The translations under genes were made by a program, and so were the position numbers. The notes under the pieces were generated by a model. The model was not told where the DNA came from. It made no database searches and saw only the letters and a list, made by a program, of their open reading frames with translations. A stretch of DNA of 64,000 bases, from positions 97,441,001 to 97,505,000 of the forward strand of contig CM074861.1 of the NCBI GenBank assembly GCA_037501455.1, read 5' to 3'. Source of the DNA: Lantana camara. Lineage: Eukaryota; Streptophyta; Magnoliopsida; Lamiales; Verbenaceae. Positions 12,366 to 22,856 of the stretch are shown in pieces (position 1 is the first letter of the stretch; the number at the start of each line of letters is the position of its first letter).

Positions 12366-13498
12366 AGTTTGTAGTTGATGAGTAACAAGGATCATCTAAC
12401 TCGGGATGGAAGCGAAGGAAATAGGGGGATTGTCTAATTCAAGTTAACTGAAGTTAAGTTCGGGTAAGAGGGAGAAGATGTGACGGAAGCTTTAAGGGTA
12501 CTAACGATTCTAGGTTTGGATTATAAGCAAGTTAAGGATCTTCAATTAGTTGGAACTAAAGATTCTATTTTCGGTCGGATGGAGTCTAGTTTTCCGGGTC
12601 TAAGCCGAATTGTCTTGTTGTAAGGTTGAATTGGAAGATATAGAGCAACAAATAGAAACGATAACAAAAGGCAAAGAATTTAAGGAAGGAAATATGTGCT
12701 CAAAGTGTAAACAGTTAGAAGATGAGTTCCTTAACTACTTGAACTCATAAAGAATAAACCGGGGAAGCTTTGATTAAAGTAACAACTATGATGAAGACTA
12801 GGACTACCGTCGGGGATGGAATCTTTGAGAGAAGTTAAGCTACCAATTTCATAAGGGTGAAAGTGTTTGAATTCAAGAATCACAATCTTGGACCATAAAG
12901 TTATACAAGTTGATATAAGAAAGTTTTGATCGAGGAGATAGTCATGGTAAAGGTTCGGGCAATACTTGGAAATTGAGAGTTGGGAAAGAAATTGGTTCAA
13001 GAAATTTCAATATTAGAATCATGGAAATATATAAGTTGATAAGTGGGAAACTTTGAGGATTAGAAGATCGTGGATAAACAAGAAGCAACCAATAAACTCG
13101 AGACAAGCCGTAATAGAATCAATGAGGAATAAGTGTCGGGTTAAAACTTACCACAACTACGGTGACAGGTTTAATGCATCCATGACACGTACATCATACA
13201 TCGCCCTAAATTGTTAAATTCTTTATCTACTTGCGCTTCTCTAATTGATGTATTTGCTCCAACATGTTGCATCTTTAATTGTTTACAAATGTGGTATGTG
13301 CATCGGCATTTTAACCCGAAATGCATTTTAGTGTTTACTTGATAGGAATTCTCTCTACCTCACTTATCAAGCTCTACTCCGAACGAGACACAACTGAATC
13401 ATGAAAAAAAATAGTTGGGTTACAAAGTGTGGATAAAAGAGGAAGAGTAAATTTGCAGGTCGGAAAAGTAGTCGGGACTTTGGAATGGAAGAAATAAA
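12366..13498. other. Older repeat DNA, continuation; no gene seen
   Basis: No frame longer than about 90 codons and nothing recognisable. It presumably continues the sequence interrupted by the solo LTR at 10451. It ends at the first base of the tandem coding array. Confidence 0.4.
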
Positions 13499-13584
13499 CC
13501 GCCCTCTTGTCCACTGATCAGTCCAAGTGTGTCCTCTGAATAGTTAGTGTTTTGGTATATTGGAATTTTCTTCCTTTTTTCCCT

Positions 13585-14200
13585 TAGCCAATAGCTCTCT
13601 GCCTGTCTCACTCTCTGCACCTAATAACTCTCTGCCTGTCTCACTCTTCGCACCTCCACCACCTTCAACAAAAAATGGTGGCGGTGGTCTTATCAAGATT
13701 AAGTCGTTTAACATCTTCAAAGAGAAAAAGGCGTCGCCTGAGCCTCGGACGGCTAATCCCACCAACTCCAACGAGGTGGTCGACATGCCGAAGCCTCCGG
13801 CGGCCGAGGTGGTTGACATATTGAACGGGCCGAAGCCTCCGACCACCTCCAACGAGATGGTCGGCATGTTGAACGAATTCATCATCTCCGAGAGGGCTCT
13901 ACTAACGACTGTACTATAAAACTAGAACAGTATGTTGTTGTGCTGTGTGAAATGGGCGCTGACCTTGTTTGAAATGGATGGGGGTTCCTTTGGCTTATTT
14001 TTCTCACCGTAACTCTCTACCGCTTTTTCAGAGGAACATGAACAAATGTGGGGTATAGTTTATCCTTTGCTCGGTTTGTAGCTCTTGCGATGACGTTGCT
14101 CTTAGTCGTTACTTTGATGGTGGCAAACATTGTTTTATCTGTTCAAATTTGTAAGTAGTCCTCTAGTCCGTTGATCAGTCCAAGTGTGTCCTCTGAATAG
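13585..14200 (+). pseudogene. Array unit 1 (type A1)
   Basis: The start codon position reads TTA (13585-13587) where other units have ATG. The frame is open through the EVVDM repeats to TAA at 13917-13919. The G-tract before the first hydrophobic segment is one base short, and a TGA (about 14039) sits between the two hydrophobic segments. The ancestral stop is at 14198-14200. Confidence 0.85.
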
Positions 14201-14240
14201 TTAGCGTTTTGGCATATTGAATTTTTCTTCCTTTTTTCTC

Positions 14241-14810
14241 ATGGCCAATAAATATCTGTCTGTCTCATTCTCCGCACCTAATACCTCTCGGCCTGTCTCA
14301 CTTTCCGCACCTCCACCACCTTCAACAAAAAATGGTGGCGGTGGTCTACTCAAGATTAAGCCGTTTAATATTTTTAAAGCGAAAAAGGCGTCGACTGAGC
14401 CTTCAGCGGCCAATCCAACCACCTCCAACGAGGTGATCGACATGTCGAAGTCTCCGGCAGCCGAGGTGGTCGACATGTTGAACAAATTTCATCGTCTCCT
14501 AGACAGTTTTGTTGACAGCTATACTATCAAACGAGAACAGTAAGTTGTTTTGCTCTGTAAAATGGGCGCTGCCCTTGTTTGAATTCGCTGGGGGGGTCCT
14601 TGGGCTGGTTTTTCTCACTGTAACTCTGTACCACTTTTTCAGAGATACTGGAACAAATGTAGGGTATAGTTTGTCCTTTGCTCGGTTTGTAGCACTTGCG
14701 ATGACGTTGCTTTGATTGTGGCAAACATTGTGTTATTTTTGCAAGTTTGTAAGCAGCCCTCTTGTCCACTGATCAGTCCAAGTTCCAGTCCATGTGCGTC
14801 CTCTGAATAG
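14241..14810 (+). pseudogene. Array unit 2 (type B)
   Basis: ATG at 14241 (MANKYLSVSFSAPN). It is open for 100 residues to 14543, where a one-base gain near 14487 (acaaatttcatc) has shifted the frame. The first hydrophobic segment is read in the other frame until TGA 14713-14715, caused by a short deletion in the second segment. It has one EVVDM repeat fewer than its sisters. Confidence 0.85.
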
Positions 14811-14850
14811 TTAGTGTTTTGGAATATTCGATTTTTCTTCCTTTTTTCTC

Positions 14851-15458
14851 ATGGCCAATAACAGTCTGCCTGTCTCACTTTTCACACCCAATAACTCTCT
14901 ATCTGTCTCACTCTCCGCACCTCTACCACCTTCAACAAAAAAAATGCGGCGGTGGTCTTCTCATGGTTTAAGCCCTTTAACATTTTCAAAGTGAAAAAAG
15001 CGCTGCCGTAGCCTCCTGCGGCCAATCCGACCACCTCCAACGAGGTAGTCGTCATGCCGAAGTCTCCGACGGCCGAGGTGGTCGACATGTTGAACCGGCC
15101 GAAGCCTCTGACCACCTCCAACGAGGTGGTCGACATGTTGAATGGATTCATCGTCTCCCAGACGGCTCTGCTATCAAATCAGAACAATAGGTTGTTGTGC
15201 TCTGTAAAATGGGCATTGCCCTTGTTTGAAATCGCTGGGGGTTTCCTTTGGCTTGTTTTTCTCACTGTAACTCTCTACCGTTTTTTCAAAGGAACATGAA
15301 CAAAGGTGGGGTATAGTTTGTCCTTTGCTCGGTTTGTAGCTCTTGCGATGGTGTTGCTCTTAGTCTTTGCTTTGATGGTGGCAATTATTGTTTTATCTGT
15401 TCAAATTTGTAGACAACCCTCTAGTCCGTTGATCAGTCCAAGTGTGTCCTCTGAATAG
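14851..15458 (+). pseudogene. Array unit 3 (type A2)
   Basis: ATG at 14851. An enlarged A-tract at about 14936-14944 shifts the frame, and a TAG at 15009-15011 lies in the ancestral frame. The repeats and first hydrophobic segment are open at 15054-15299, ending in the TGA shared by most units between the two hydrophobic segments. Confidence 0.85.
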
Positions 15459-15498
15459 TTAGCGTTTTGGCATATTAAATTTTTCTTCCTTTTTTCTC

Positions 15499-16111
15499 AT
15501 AGCCGATAAATCTATGTCTGTCTCATTCTCCGCACCTAATACCTCTCGGCCTGTCTCACTTTCCGCACGTCCACCACCTTCAACAAAAAATGGTTGCTGT
15601 GGTCTACTCAAGATTAAGTCGTTTAATATTTTTAAAGCGAAAAAGACATCGACTCCAGCGGTCAATCCGACCACCTCTAATGAGGTGATCGACATGTCGA
15701 AGCCTCCAGCGGCTAAGGTGGTCGACATGTTGAACGGGTCGAAGCCTCTGACCACCTCAAACGAGGTGGTCGACATGTTGAACAAATTTCATCGTCTCCC
15801 AGACACCTTTGCTGACGGCTGTACTATCAAATGAGAACAGTAAGTTGTTTTGCTCTGTGAAATGGGCGCTGCCCTTGTTTGAATTCGCTGGGGGGGTCCA
15901 TGGGCTGGTTTTTTTCACTATAACTCTGTACCACTTTTTCAGAGGTGCTGGAACAAATGTAGGGTATAGTTTGTCCTTTGCTCTGTTGGTAGCACTTGCG
16001 ATGACGTTGCTCTTAGTCGTTGCTTTGATGGTGGCAAACATTGTGTTATTTTTTCAAGTTTGTAAGCAACCCTCTTGTCCGCTAATCAGTCCAAGTGTGT
16101 CCTCTGAATAG
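15499..16111 (+). pseudogene. Array unit 4 (type B)
   Basis: The start codon has become ATA (15499-15501). It shares the one-base gain in acaaatttcatc with unit 2. From 15809 to the ancestral stop at 16109-16111 it preserves the best C-terminal half: both hydrophobic segments, the loop FRGAGTNVGYS and the tail SPSVSSE, without interruption. Confidence 0.85.
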
Positions 16112-16151
16112 TTAATGTTTTGACATATTGGATTTTTCTTTCTTTTTTCTC

Positions 16152-16755
16152 ATGGCCAATAACTCGTTGCCTGTCTCACTCTCCGCACCCAATAACTCTC
16201 TGCCTGTCTCACTCTTCGCAACTCCACCACCTTTAACAAAAAATGATGGTGGTGGTCTTCTCAAGATTAAGTCGTTAAACATTTTTAAAGCTAAAAAAGC
16301 ATTGCCTGAGCCTCCGGTGGCCAATCCGACCATCTCGTTATGCCGAAGCCTCCGGCGGCTGAGGTGGTCGACATGTTGAACGGGCCAAAGCCTCTGACCA
16401 CCTCCAAGAGATGGTCGACATGTAGAATGGATTCTTCGTCTCCCACACAGGTTTGCTGTCGGCTGTACTATCAAACGAGAACAGTAGGTTGTTGCGCTCT
16501 GTGAAATGGACACTGTCCTTGTTTGCAATCGTTGGGGGGTTCCTTTGACTGGTTTTTCTCACTGTAACTCTCTACAACTTCTTCAGAGGAACATGAGGAA
16601 ATGTGCGATATAGTTTGTCCTTTGCTCGGTTTGTAGCACTTGCGATGACGTTGCTCTTAGTCGTGGCTTTGATGGTGGCAAACATTGTGGTATCTAGTTA
16701 AGTTCATAAGCAGTCCTCTTATCCGTCGATCAATCCAATTATATCCTCTGAATAG
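16152..16755 (+). pseudogene. Array unit 5 (type A1)
   Basis: ATG at 16152 (MANNSLPVSLSAPNN). A deletion of roughly 16 bases in the EVVDM region near 16335 shifts the frame, and it stops at 16379. The downstream hydrophobic part survives only in pieces. Confidence 0.85.
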
Positions 16756-16795
16756 TTAGTGTTTTAGCATATTGGATTTTTCTTCCTTTTTTCTC

Positions 16796-17402
16796 ATGGC
16801 CAATAACAGTCTGCCTGTCTCACTCTCCGCACCCAATAACTCTCTGTCTGTCTCACTTTTCGCACCTCCACCACCTTCAACAAAAAATGGTGGAGGTGGT
16901 CTTCTCAAGGTTTAAGCCCTTTAACATTTTCAAAGTGAAAAAAGAGTTATCGTAGCCTCCGGCGGCCAATCCGACCACCTCCAACTAGATAGTCGACATG
17001 CCGAAGCCTCCGAAGGTCGAGGTAGTCGACATGTTACACCGGACGAAGCCTCCGACCACCTCCAACGAAGTGGTCAACATGTTGAACGGATTCATGGTCT
17101 CCCAGATGACTCTTCTATCAAATAAGAACAATAGGTTGTTGTGCTCTGTAAAATGGGCACTGCCCTTGTTTGAAATCGCTGGGAGGTTCCTTTGGCTTGT
17201 TTTTCTCAATGTAACTCTCTACCGCTTTTTCGGAGGAACATGAACATATGTGGGTATAGTTTATCCTTTGCTCGATTTGTAGCTCTTGCGATAATGTTGC
17301 TCTTAGTCGTTGCTTTGATGGTGGCAAATATTGTATTATCTTTTCAAATTTGTAAAACAGCCTTCTAGTCCGTTGATCAGTCCAAGTGTGTCTTCTGAAT
17401 AG
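16796..17402 (+). pseudogene. Array unit 6 (type A2)
   Basis: ATG at 16796. It stops early at a TAA in ctcaaggtttaagcc near 16913 and also carries the TAG (16953-16955) shared with units 3 and 8. Repeats and first hydrophobic segment are open at 16998-17243. It follows another A unit directly, breaking the A-B alternation. Confidence 0.85.
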
Positions 17403-17441
17403 TTAGCATTTTGGCATATTGAATTTTTCTTCCTTTTTCTC

Positions 17442-18058
17442 ATGGCCGATAAATCTCTATCTGTCTCATTCTCCGCACCTAATACCTCTCGGCCTGTCTC
17501 ACTTTCCGCACCTCCACCACCTTCAACAAAAAATGGTGGCTGTGGTCTATTCAAGATTAAGTCGTTTAATATTTTTAAAGCGAAAAAGGCATCGACTGAG
17601 CCTCCAGCGGCCAATCCAACCACCTCCTACGAGGTGATCGATATGTCGAAGCCTCTGGCGGCTGAGGTGGTTGACATGTTAAACGGGCCGAAGCCTCCAA
17701 CCACCTCCAACGAGGTGGTCGACATGTTGAATGGATTCATCGTCTCCCCGGCGACTCTGCTGACGGCTGTACTATTACCCCAGAACATTAAGTTGTTGTG
17801 CTCTGTGAAATGGACGCTGCCCTTGTTTGAAATCACGGGGGGTTCCTTTGGCTGGTTTTTTTCACTGTAACTCTCTACCGCTTTTTTAGAGGAACATGAA
17901 CAAATGTGGGGCATAGTTTGTCCTTTGCTCGGTTTGTAGCACTTGCGATGACGTTGCTCTTAGTAGTTGCTTTAATGGTGGCAAACATTGTGGTATCTAT
18001 TCAAGTTTGTAAGCAGTCCTCTTATCCGTCGATCAATCAAATTGTGTCCTCTGAATAG
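17442..18058 (+). pseudogene. Array unit 7 (type B), longest intact N-terminal half
   Basis: ATG at 17442 (MADKSLSVSFSAPN) opens a 142-residue frame through all three EVVDM repeats to 17870. A one-base loss just before the G-tract shifts the first hydrophobic segment into an early stop. Confidence 0.85.
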
Positions 18059-18098
18059 TTAGTGTTTTGGCATATTGGATTTTTCTTCCTTTTTTCTC

Positions 18099-18704
18099 AT
18101 GGCCAATAACAGTCTGCCTGTCTCACTCTCCGCACCCAATAACTCTCTGTCTGTCTCACTCTCCGTACCTCTACCGCCTTCAACAAAAATATGCGGCGGT
18201 GGTCTTCTTAAGGTTAAGCCCTTCCACATTTTCAAAGTGAAAAAAGCGCTGCCGTAGCTTTCGGTGGCCAATCCGACCACCTCCAACGAGGTAGTCATCA
18301 TGCGGAAGCCTCCGACGGCCGAGGTGGTCGACATGTTGAACCGGCCGAAGCCTCCGTCCACCTCCAACAAGGTGGTCGACATGTTGAACGGATTCATCGT
18401 CTCCCAGACGACTCTGCTATCAAATCAAAACAATAGGATGTTGTACTCTGTAAAATGGGCACTGCCCTTGTTTAAAATCGCTGGGGGGTTCCTTTGGCTT
18501 GTTTTTCTTACTGTAACTCTCTACCACTTTTTCAGAGGAACATGAACAAATGTGGGGTATAGTTTGTCCTTTGCTCGGTTTGTAGCTCTTGCGATGACGT
18601 TGGTCTTAGTCGTTGCTTTGATGGTGGCAAATATTATTTTATATTTTCAAATTTGTAAACAACCCTCTAGTCCGCTGATCATTCCAAGTGTGTCCTCTGA
18701 ATGG
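18099..18704 (+). pseudogene. Array unit 8 (type A2), only two internal stops
   Basis: The full ancestral frame can be followed from ATG 18099 with no frameshift. Only a TAG at 18255-18257 and a TGA at 18543-18545 interrupt it. The ancestral stop has mutated to TGG (18702-18704), so the frame runs through a 13-codon linker into unit 9. This unit gives the best estimate of ancestral length, about 201 residues. Confidence 0.87.
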
Positions 18705-18743
18705 TTAGCGTTTTGGTATATTGAATTTTTCTTCCTTTTTCTC

Positions 18744-19190
18744 ATGGCCGATAAATCTCTGCCTGTCTCATTCTCCGCACCTAATACCTCTCGGCCTATC
18801 TCACTTTCCGCACCTCCACCACCTTCAACAAAAAATGGTGGCAGTGGTCTACTCAAGATTAAGCCGTTTAATATTTTTAAAGCGAAAAAGGCATCGACTG
18901 AGCCTCCAGCGGCCAATCCGACCTCCTCCAACGAGGTGATCGACATGTCGAAGCCTCCGTCGGCTGAGGTGGTCGACATGTTGAACAGATTCATCGTCTC
19001 CCCGGCGGCTTTGCTGACGGCTGTACTATCAAACCAAAATAGTAAGTTGTTGTGCTCTGTGAAATGGACACTGCCCTTGATTAAAATCGCAGGGGGTTCC
19101 TTTGGTTGGTTTTTCTCACTGTAACTCTCTACCGCTCTTTTAGAGGTACAAGAGCAAATGTGGGGTATAATTTGTCCTTTGCTCGATTTG
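18744..19190 (+). pseudogene. Array unit 9 (type B), truncated
   Basis: ATG at 18744 opens 126 residues to 19124, where a short G-tract shifts the first hydrophobic segment into a stop. Homology to the other units ends near 19190, inside the second hydrophobic segment. Confidence 0.85.
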
Positions 19191-19326
19191 TACCACCAAA
19201 TTGTGTAGGTTAGCGGTTCGACGCTATGCTAGCTGGTAGGGAGAGTTTTACACCCTAACCTTCAAATTATTTTCACCTTCTTATTAATTTGCAAGTGCCT
19301 TATTAATTTTCAAATACCATTTCTAA

Positions 19327-19968
19327 GGGTTATTTACGTATTTCACCCCTGTGTTAGGTGAAATGGGCAAAAAAAATCCTGTGTTACAAAAATTAACACA
19401 CAAAACCCTGTGTTTTCAAAATATTTGCATGACGAACCCTAAAAATTTCTATTGTTGGACATGCGCTAAAAGCGCGACTAGAACATTAATTTTTTTTATT
19501 TATTGGACGCAGAATAACTAATTTACCTTTTTATATTTTAATATACATCATCTCACACCTCTCTATATTGTTCGATACTTTTTTATATGCACCAAGACTC
19601 TGTACAAATAAAATTACATGAAGAACCATATAAACAATTATATGTTTAATACTTCTTTATATGCACAAAGACCCTGTAGAAAATAAAAATTGCATGAAGA
19701 ACCCTATAAACAAGTATAAAAAGGGGTATATAGAGAGAGGTGAGATGATATATATCAGAATATAAAAGGTAAATTAGTCATTTCACGTTCAATAAATAGA
19801 GAAAATTAATGTTCTAATCGCGCTTTTAGCACGTGTTCAATATCAGAAATTTTCAGGGTTCACCATGCAAATATTTTGAAAACACAGGGTTTTTTGTGTT
19901 AATTTTTGTAACACGGGGTTTTTCTTGCCTATTTCACCTAACACAGGGGATATGATGTAAATAACTCT
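19327..19968. mobile_element. Foldback (MULE-like) MITE with long inverted arms
   Basis: The two halves are imperfect inverted repeats over most of 642 bases. Left gggttatttacgtatttcac matches the reverse complement of the right end, agagttatttacatc. Matching blocks include ctgtgttaggtgaaat, aaaatatttgcatg and gctaaaagcgcga. Identical 9-bp flanks catttctaa (19318-19326, 19969-19977) fit a Mutator-type target duplication. No coding capacity. Confidence 0.85.
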
Positions 19969-19977
19969 CATTTCTAA

Positions 19978-20430
19978 TAATAAATTAATAATAGATATAA
20001 TTTACCGTAATGGGATATTTCTCAATTGTCAATCATATTTGGTAATCGCCCCCTCCCCTGGTTGTTACATTATTGTGCGTGTATGTGTTTTTTTGTTTGT
20101 CTATCTGGTTTCATGAGTCGTGCTCCACACTGCCCAAACCTAAGCACCAAGTGTACCATAAAGAAATCACAGTATGTAAACCATGATCACTGTTGAAACT
20201 AAAGCCGTCATAATTGGCAAACCTTCCTTTCTTAAAATGCTATCGTTTCTGGCAAGGTAGGTCGACCTCCACAGTTGCTTTCTCCTGGGAGTCTCTGTAC
20301 ACTTACTGCTAATCTAGAGATGATTATTTTTTTGTCTTCGATCTTCTGTTTGTGACATTGTGCAACTGTGAATTCCATCTGGCGTGAAATTGGAATTGTA
20401 TTGATGACTGTTTTTCTATCCAAATTGCAG
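19978..20430. other. Intergenic, no gene seen
   Basis: AT-rich start, then unique-looking sequence leading to an intron-like 3' end (tccaaattgcag, 20420-20430) in front of the pseudogene exon. An upstream exon of that gene could not be identified. Confidence 0.4.
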
Positions 20431-20728
20431 GAAAGTGAGAGTGAAGATGAACTTCTAGATGAAGGCGGATGATGATGTGGAAGAGGAGGTTGATCATGAA
20501 ATGGAGGTCCAAGAAGCAAATGCTGAAACTGGACAGGCGGAGCAAGCAACATCATCTGCTGTCGATGTGAAAGAGAGGTTGAAAAAGATGGCATCTGCCA
20601 AGAAAAAGAAATCCAGTAAAGAGATGGATGCCGCCGCACGAGCTGTAGAGGCAGCTGCAAGAAACGCAAAGCTTGCCGCTGCTAAGAAGAAAGAGAAGAA
20701 CCATTACAACCAACAACCGATTCGGTAA
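20431..20728 (+). pseudogene. Last-exon relic of a lysine/alanine-rich conserved plant protein
   Basis: After the acceptor-like ...attgcag, the frame reads ESESEDELLDE, then shifts. The continuing frame (from 20459) reads DDDVEEEVDHEMEV, then VKERLKKMASAKKKKSSK and AAAKKKEKNHYNQQPIR, ending at TAA 20726-20728. One extra G near 20464 accounts for the shift. The acidic stretch followed by a basic KKKEKNHYNQQP tail is, from memory, typical of a conserved plant protein of unknown function found beside TIC236 in Arabidopsis (At2g25670-like). Upstream exons are missing. This is a relic, not a working gene. Confidence 0.6.
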
Positions 20729-20840
20729 GAGAGAGAGATAGAAGATTGTAGAGTCGGAGCTTCATAAGTATGGAGATATATATGCGGTTTTTCTTGGTCT
20801 TTAATCAACTTTTCTAGCTCCTGAAAATTTCCAGATTAAT

Positions 20841-21775
20841 TTCTAGTTTTCTCTATTTATTGGATGCGAAATAACTAATTTAACCTTTTATAAAGTAAAT
20901 TGCCGAAAACTACCTCGTGTTAGGCGAAAAGAACAAAAAAAACCCCGTCATATGGAATATCATCCAAAGAACCCTGTGTTTTCTAAAATTTTGCAAATAA
21001 AACCCTGAGTGCGTTGTGTGGCTCTCACGCGCGTTGATTGCGTGTAGGAATGTGTTTTTTTGGGATAAAATGTCTATAATGCCCTTAATGAGTTAACTGC
21101 ATAAAACCCCCTGTGTTTGTCCCAATTTGCAAAAAAAAACCCTATGTTACAAAAATTAATTCAAAAAACCTTATGTTATTTAATTTTTTGCACATCACCC
21201 CCTCATTTCTTTGGTCAACTGTTAAAAAAACCTTATGGAGTAAGGGTATTTCAGGGTTAAAAGATTTAATAGTTGACCAAATGGAATAAGGGGGCCGTGT
21301 GCAAAAAATAAAATAACATAAGGTTTTTTGAACTAATTTTTATAACAGAGGGTTTTTTTTACAATTTGGAACAAACATAGGGGGTTTGGTGCAGTTAACT
21401 CACCTTTTATATTATGATATACATCATCTTAAATCTCTCTATATTATTCAATATTTTTTTATATGCACCGAAACCTTTTTTTTTATATACACCGAAATCC
21501 TGTACAAAACAAAAATTACATGAAAAAAACGTATAAATAAGTATAAAAATTGTATATACAGATATGTGAGATGATCTATATCATAATATAAAAGGTTAAG
21601 TAAGTTATTTCGCATTCAATAAATAGAAAAAATTAGTGTTCTACTAATACTAGAAAATTTTTAGGGTTTGACATGCAAATATTTTTAAAACACGGGGTTT
21701 CTTATCTTAATTTTATTAATACATGGTTTTTTTTGTCCGTTTCACCTAACACAGGGGTATGGTGTAAATAATTCA
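20841..21775. mobile_element. Second, damaged foldback element with nested inserts
   Basis: The right part (about 21403-21775) matches the right half of the 19327-19968 element, ending cacctaacacaggggtatggtgtaaataa. Left of the inserts only a fragment of the left arm remains (tctatttattggatgcgaaataactaattt, about 20850-20880). Between them lie other foldback-type pieces (20889-21402). Confidence 0.65.
21087..21402. mobile_element. Small nested foldback MITE
   Basis: Ends are inverted: tgagttaactgcataaaac at the left and ggtgcagttaactca at the right. Internal arms include aaaaccttatgtta and taacataaggtttttt. A clear target duplication was not seen. Confidence 0.65.
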
Positions 21776-22740
21776 TATTTTCTTGAGGTGACATTGGGCT
21801 TCATCTTGAGGCCCATATGAAACCTACGTCCCTTAAAAAGTTGAAGTGGGCTTCTGTCAATTAGCTAAGTTGAATAAATTTTGAATTAAAATTGATCCAT
21901 AATTCAAATTTATATTGCCAAAAGGCTATTAATTTAGTTAATAGGTTAATATTATATGCCAATAATTATTTTAGTATTTGCTCTTTTGGGAAACGATCAT
22001 TATTGTTATTATTATAAATAATCATGATAAATTAAATAAGAAACATATTAATATAAAATAATCATGCTAAATTAAATAAAAAATATATTAATATAAATAT
22101 CTTAATTTAATATATAATTAGATAATAATAATTTTTATGGCTTATTTACATCTAGCCCCGGATTAGTTTTTAAATTATAGAATACCGTCATTTTATATCC
22201 AAATGAATTTTAAAATTACAAACGACCCGCTTCCCTTAAAAAAATTATTTAAAAACTATTGTATTCATTTGATATCTATATGTGAAAACTCATTTTTTGG
22301 GGGTGTTCTTTGTTTTAAAAACTCATTGAGATTAAATTTTTAGACGAAATGATCAAAAATCATAATAGAGAATGAGTCATTTATAATTTTAAAATTTATT
22401 TGAGTATCCCATATTATTTAATCTAAATATATAAATATTTTATTATTAAAAAACTCATTTGCGGTTTAGATATAATTCATCCTAAAATTATACTAATCTA
22501 GTACCGAACAACTAAAGTCTAAGAATAACGCCGAATAAACTTAAACACGAGATCTTTAATTGCGTCAACACAACTGAACACATTTTTAGCCGTTGATCCA
22601 TAAATCATGGTCAGCGATGGTTTGGAGGGTATAATTGTCATTACATTCCGAACCAGTTGCATCGCTCGATTACAGAAGCTCTTCCCTTTTCGTCTTTTTT
22701 CCCCGTTAAGAAACAAAATTGAATTCCCCAAGCACTCTCT
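21776..22740. other. AT-rich intergenic and TIC236 promoter region
   Basis: Very AT-rich, with runs of aaattaaataag and related repeats around 22000-22130. No gene seen. The last 150 bases should include the TIC236 promoter, but no clear TATA box can be singled out. Confidence 0.5.
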
Positions 22741-22856
22741 CTTTTTCTCAGAGACGCAACGAGCAACACAGATAGCTCCCCAAGAACCTTAATTTTTTGG
22801 CAATTGCGCCGTTATTCCATCGTTTAATGTCGTTCTGTTCGTTATGTATGCAGGTC
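22741..22856 (+). other. Probable TIC236 5'UTR exon 1
   Basis: Ends at a good donor, gtatgcag|gtcagt (after about 22854). The partner acceptor is ggggttgcag at 23481, giving a 5'UTR intron of about 630 bases. Inferred from splice signals only. Confidence 0.45.

Larger units (their letters stand above)
13499..19190 (+). repeat. Tandem array of nine ~650-bp gene-derived units
   Basis: Nine head-to-tail units are preceded by the tail of another (13499-13543). Start positions are 13585, 14241, 14851, 15499, 16152, 16796, 17442, 18099 and 18744, spaced 610-657 bases. Each unit derives from one coding sequence of about 200 codons. Its order is MANNSLPVS-like N-terminus, PPPPSTKNGGGGL linker, lysine-rich FNIFKAKKA, one to three EVVDM repeats, then two hydrophobic segments (ALPLFEIAGGFLWLVFLTVT and VALAMTLLLVVALMVANIVL), ending near SPSVSSE. 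Only 39-40 bases separate one stop from the next ATG, too little for independent promoters or poly-A sites. Every unit is broken. I do not recognise the protein. Confidence 0.93.

Noticed and set aside
13544..18997. Repeated minus-strand frames rich in MSTTSLEVV across the array
   Set aside because: They are the antisense of the EVVDM repeats. The plus frame carries the conserved start, hydrophobic segments and stop; the minus frames gain none of these.
19201..19260. tRNA gene or SINE around ggttagcggttcgacgctatgc
   Set aside because: A B-box-like word is present but no cloverleaf arms or A-box could be drawn.
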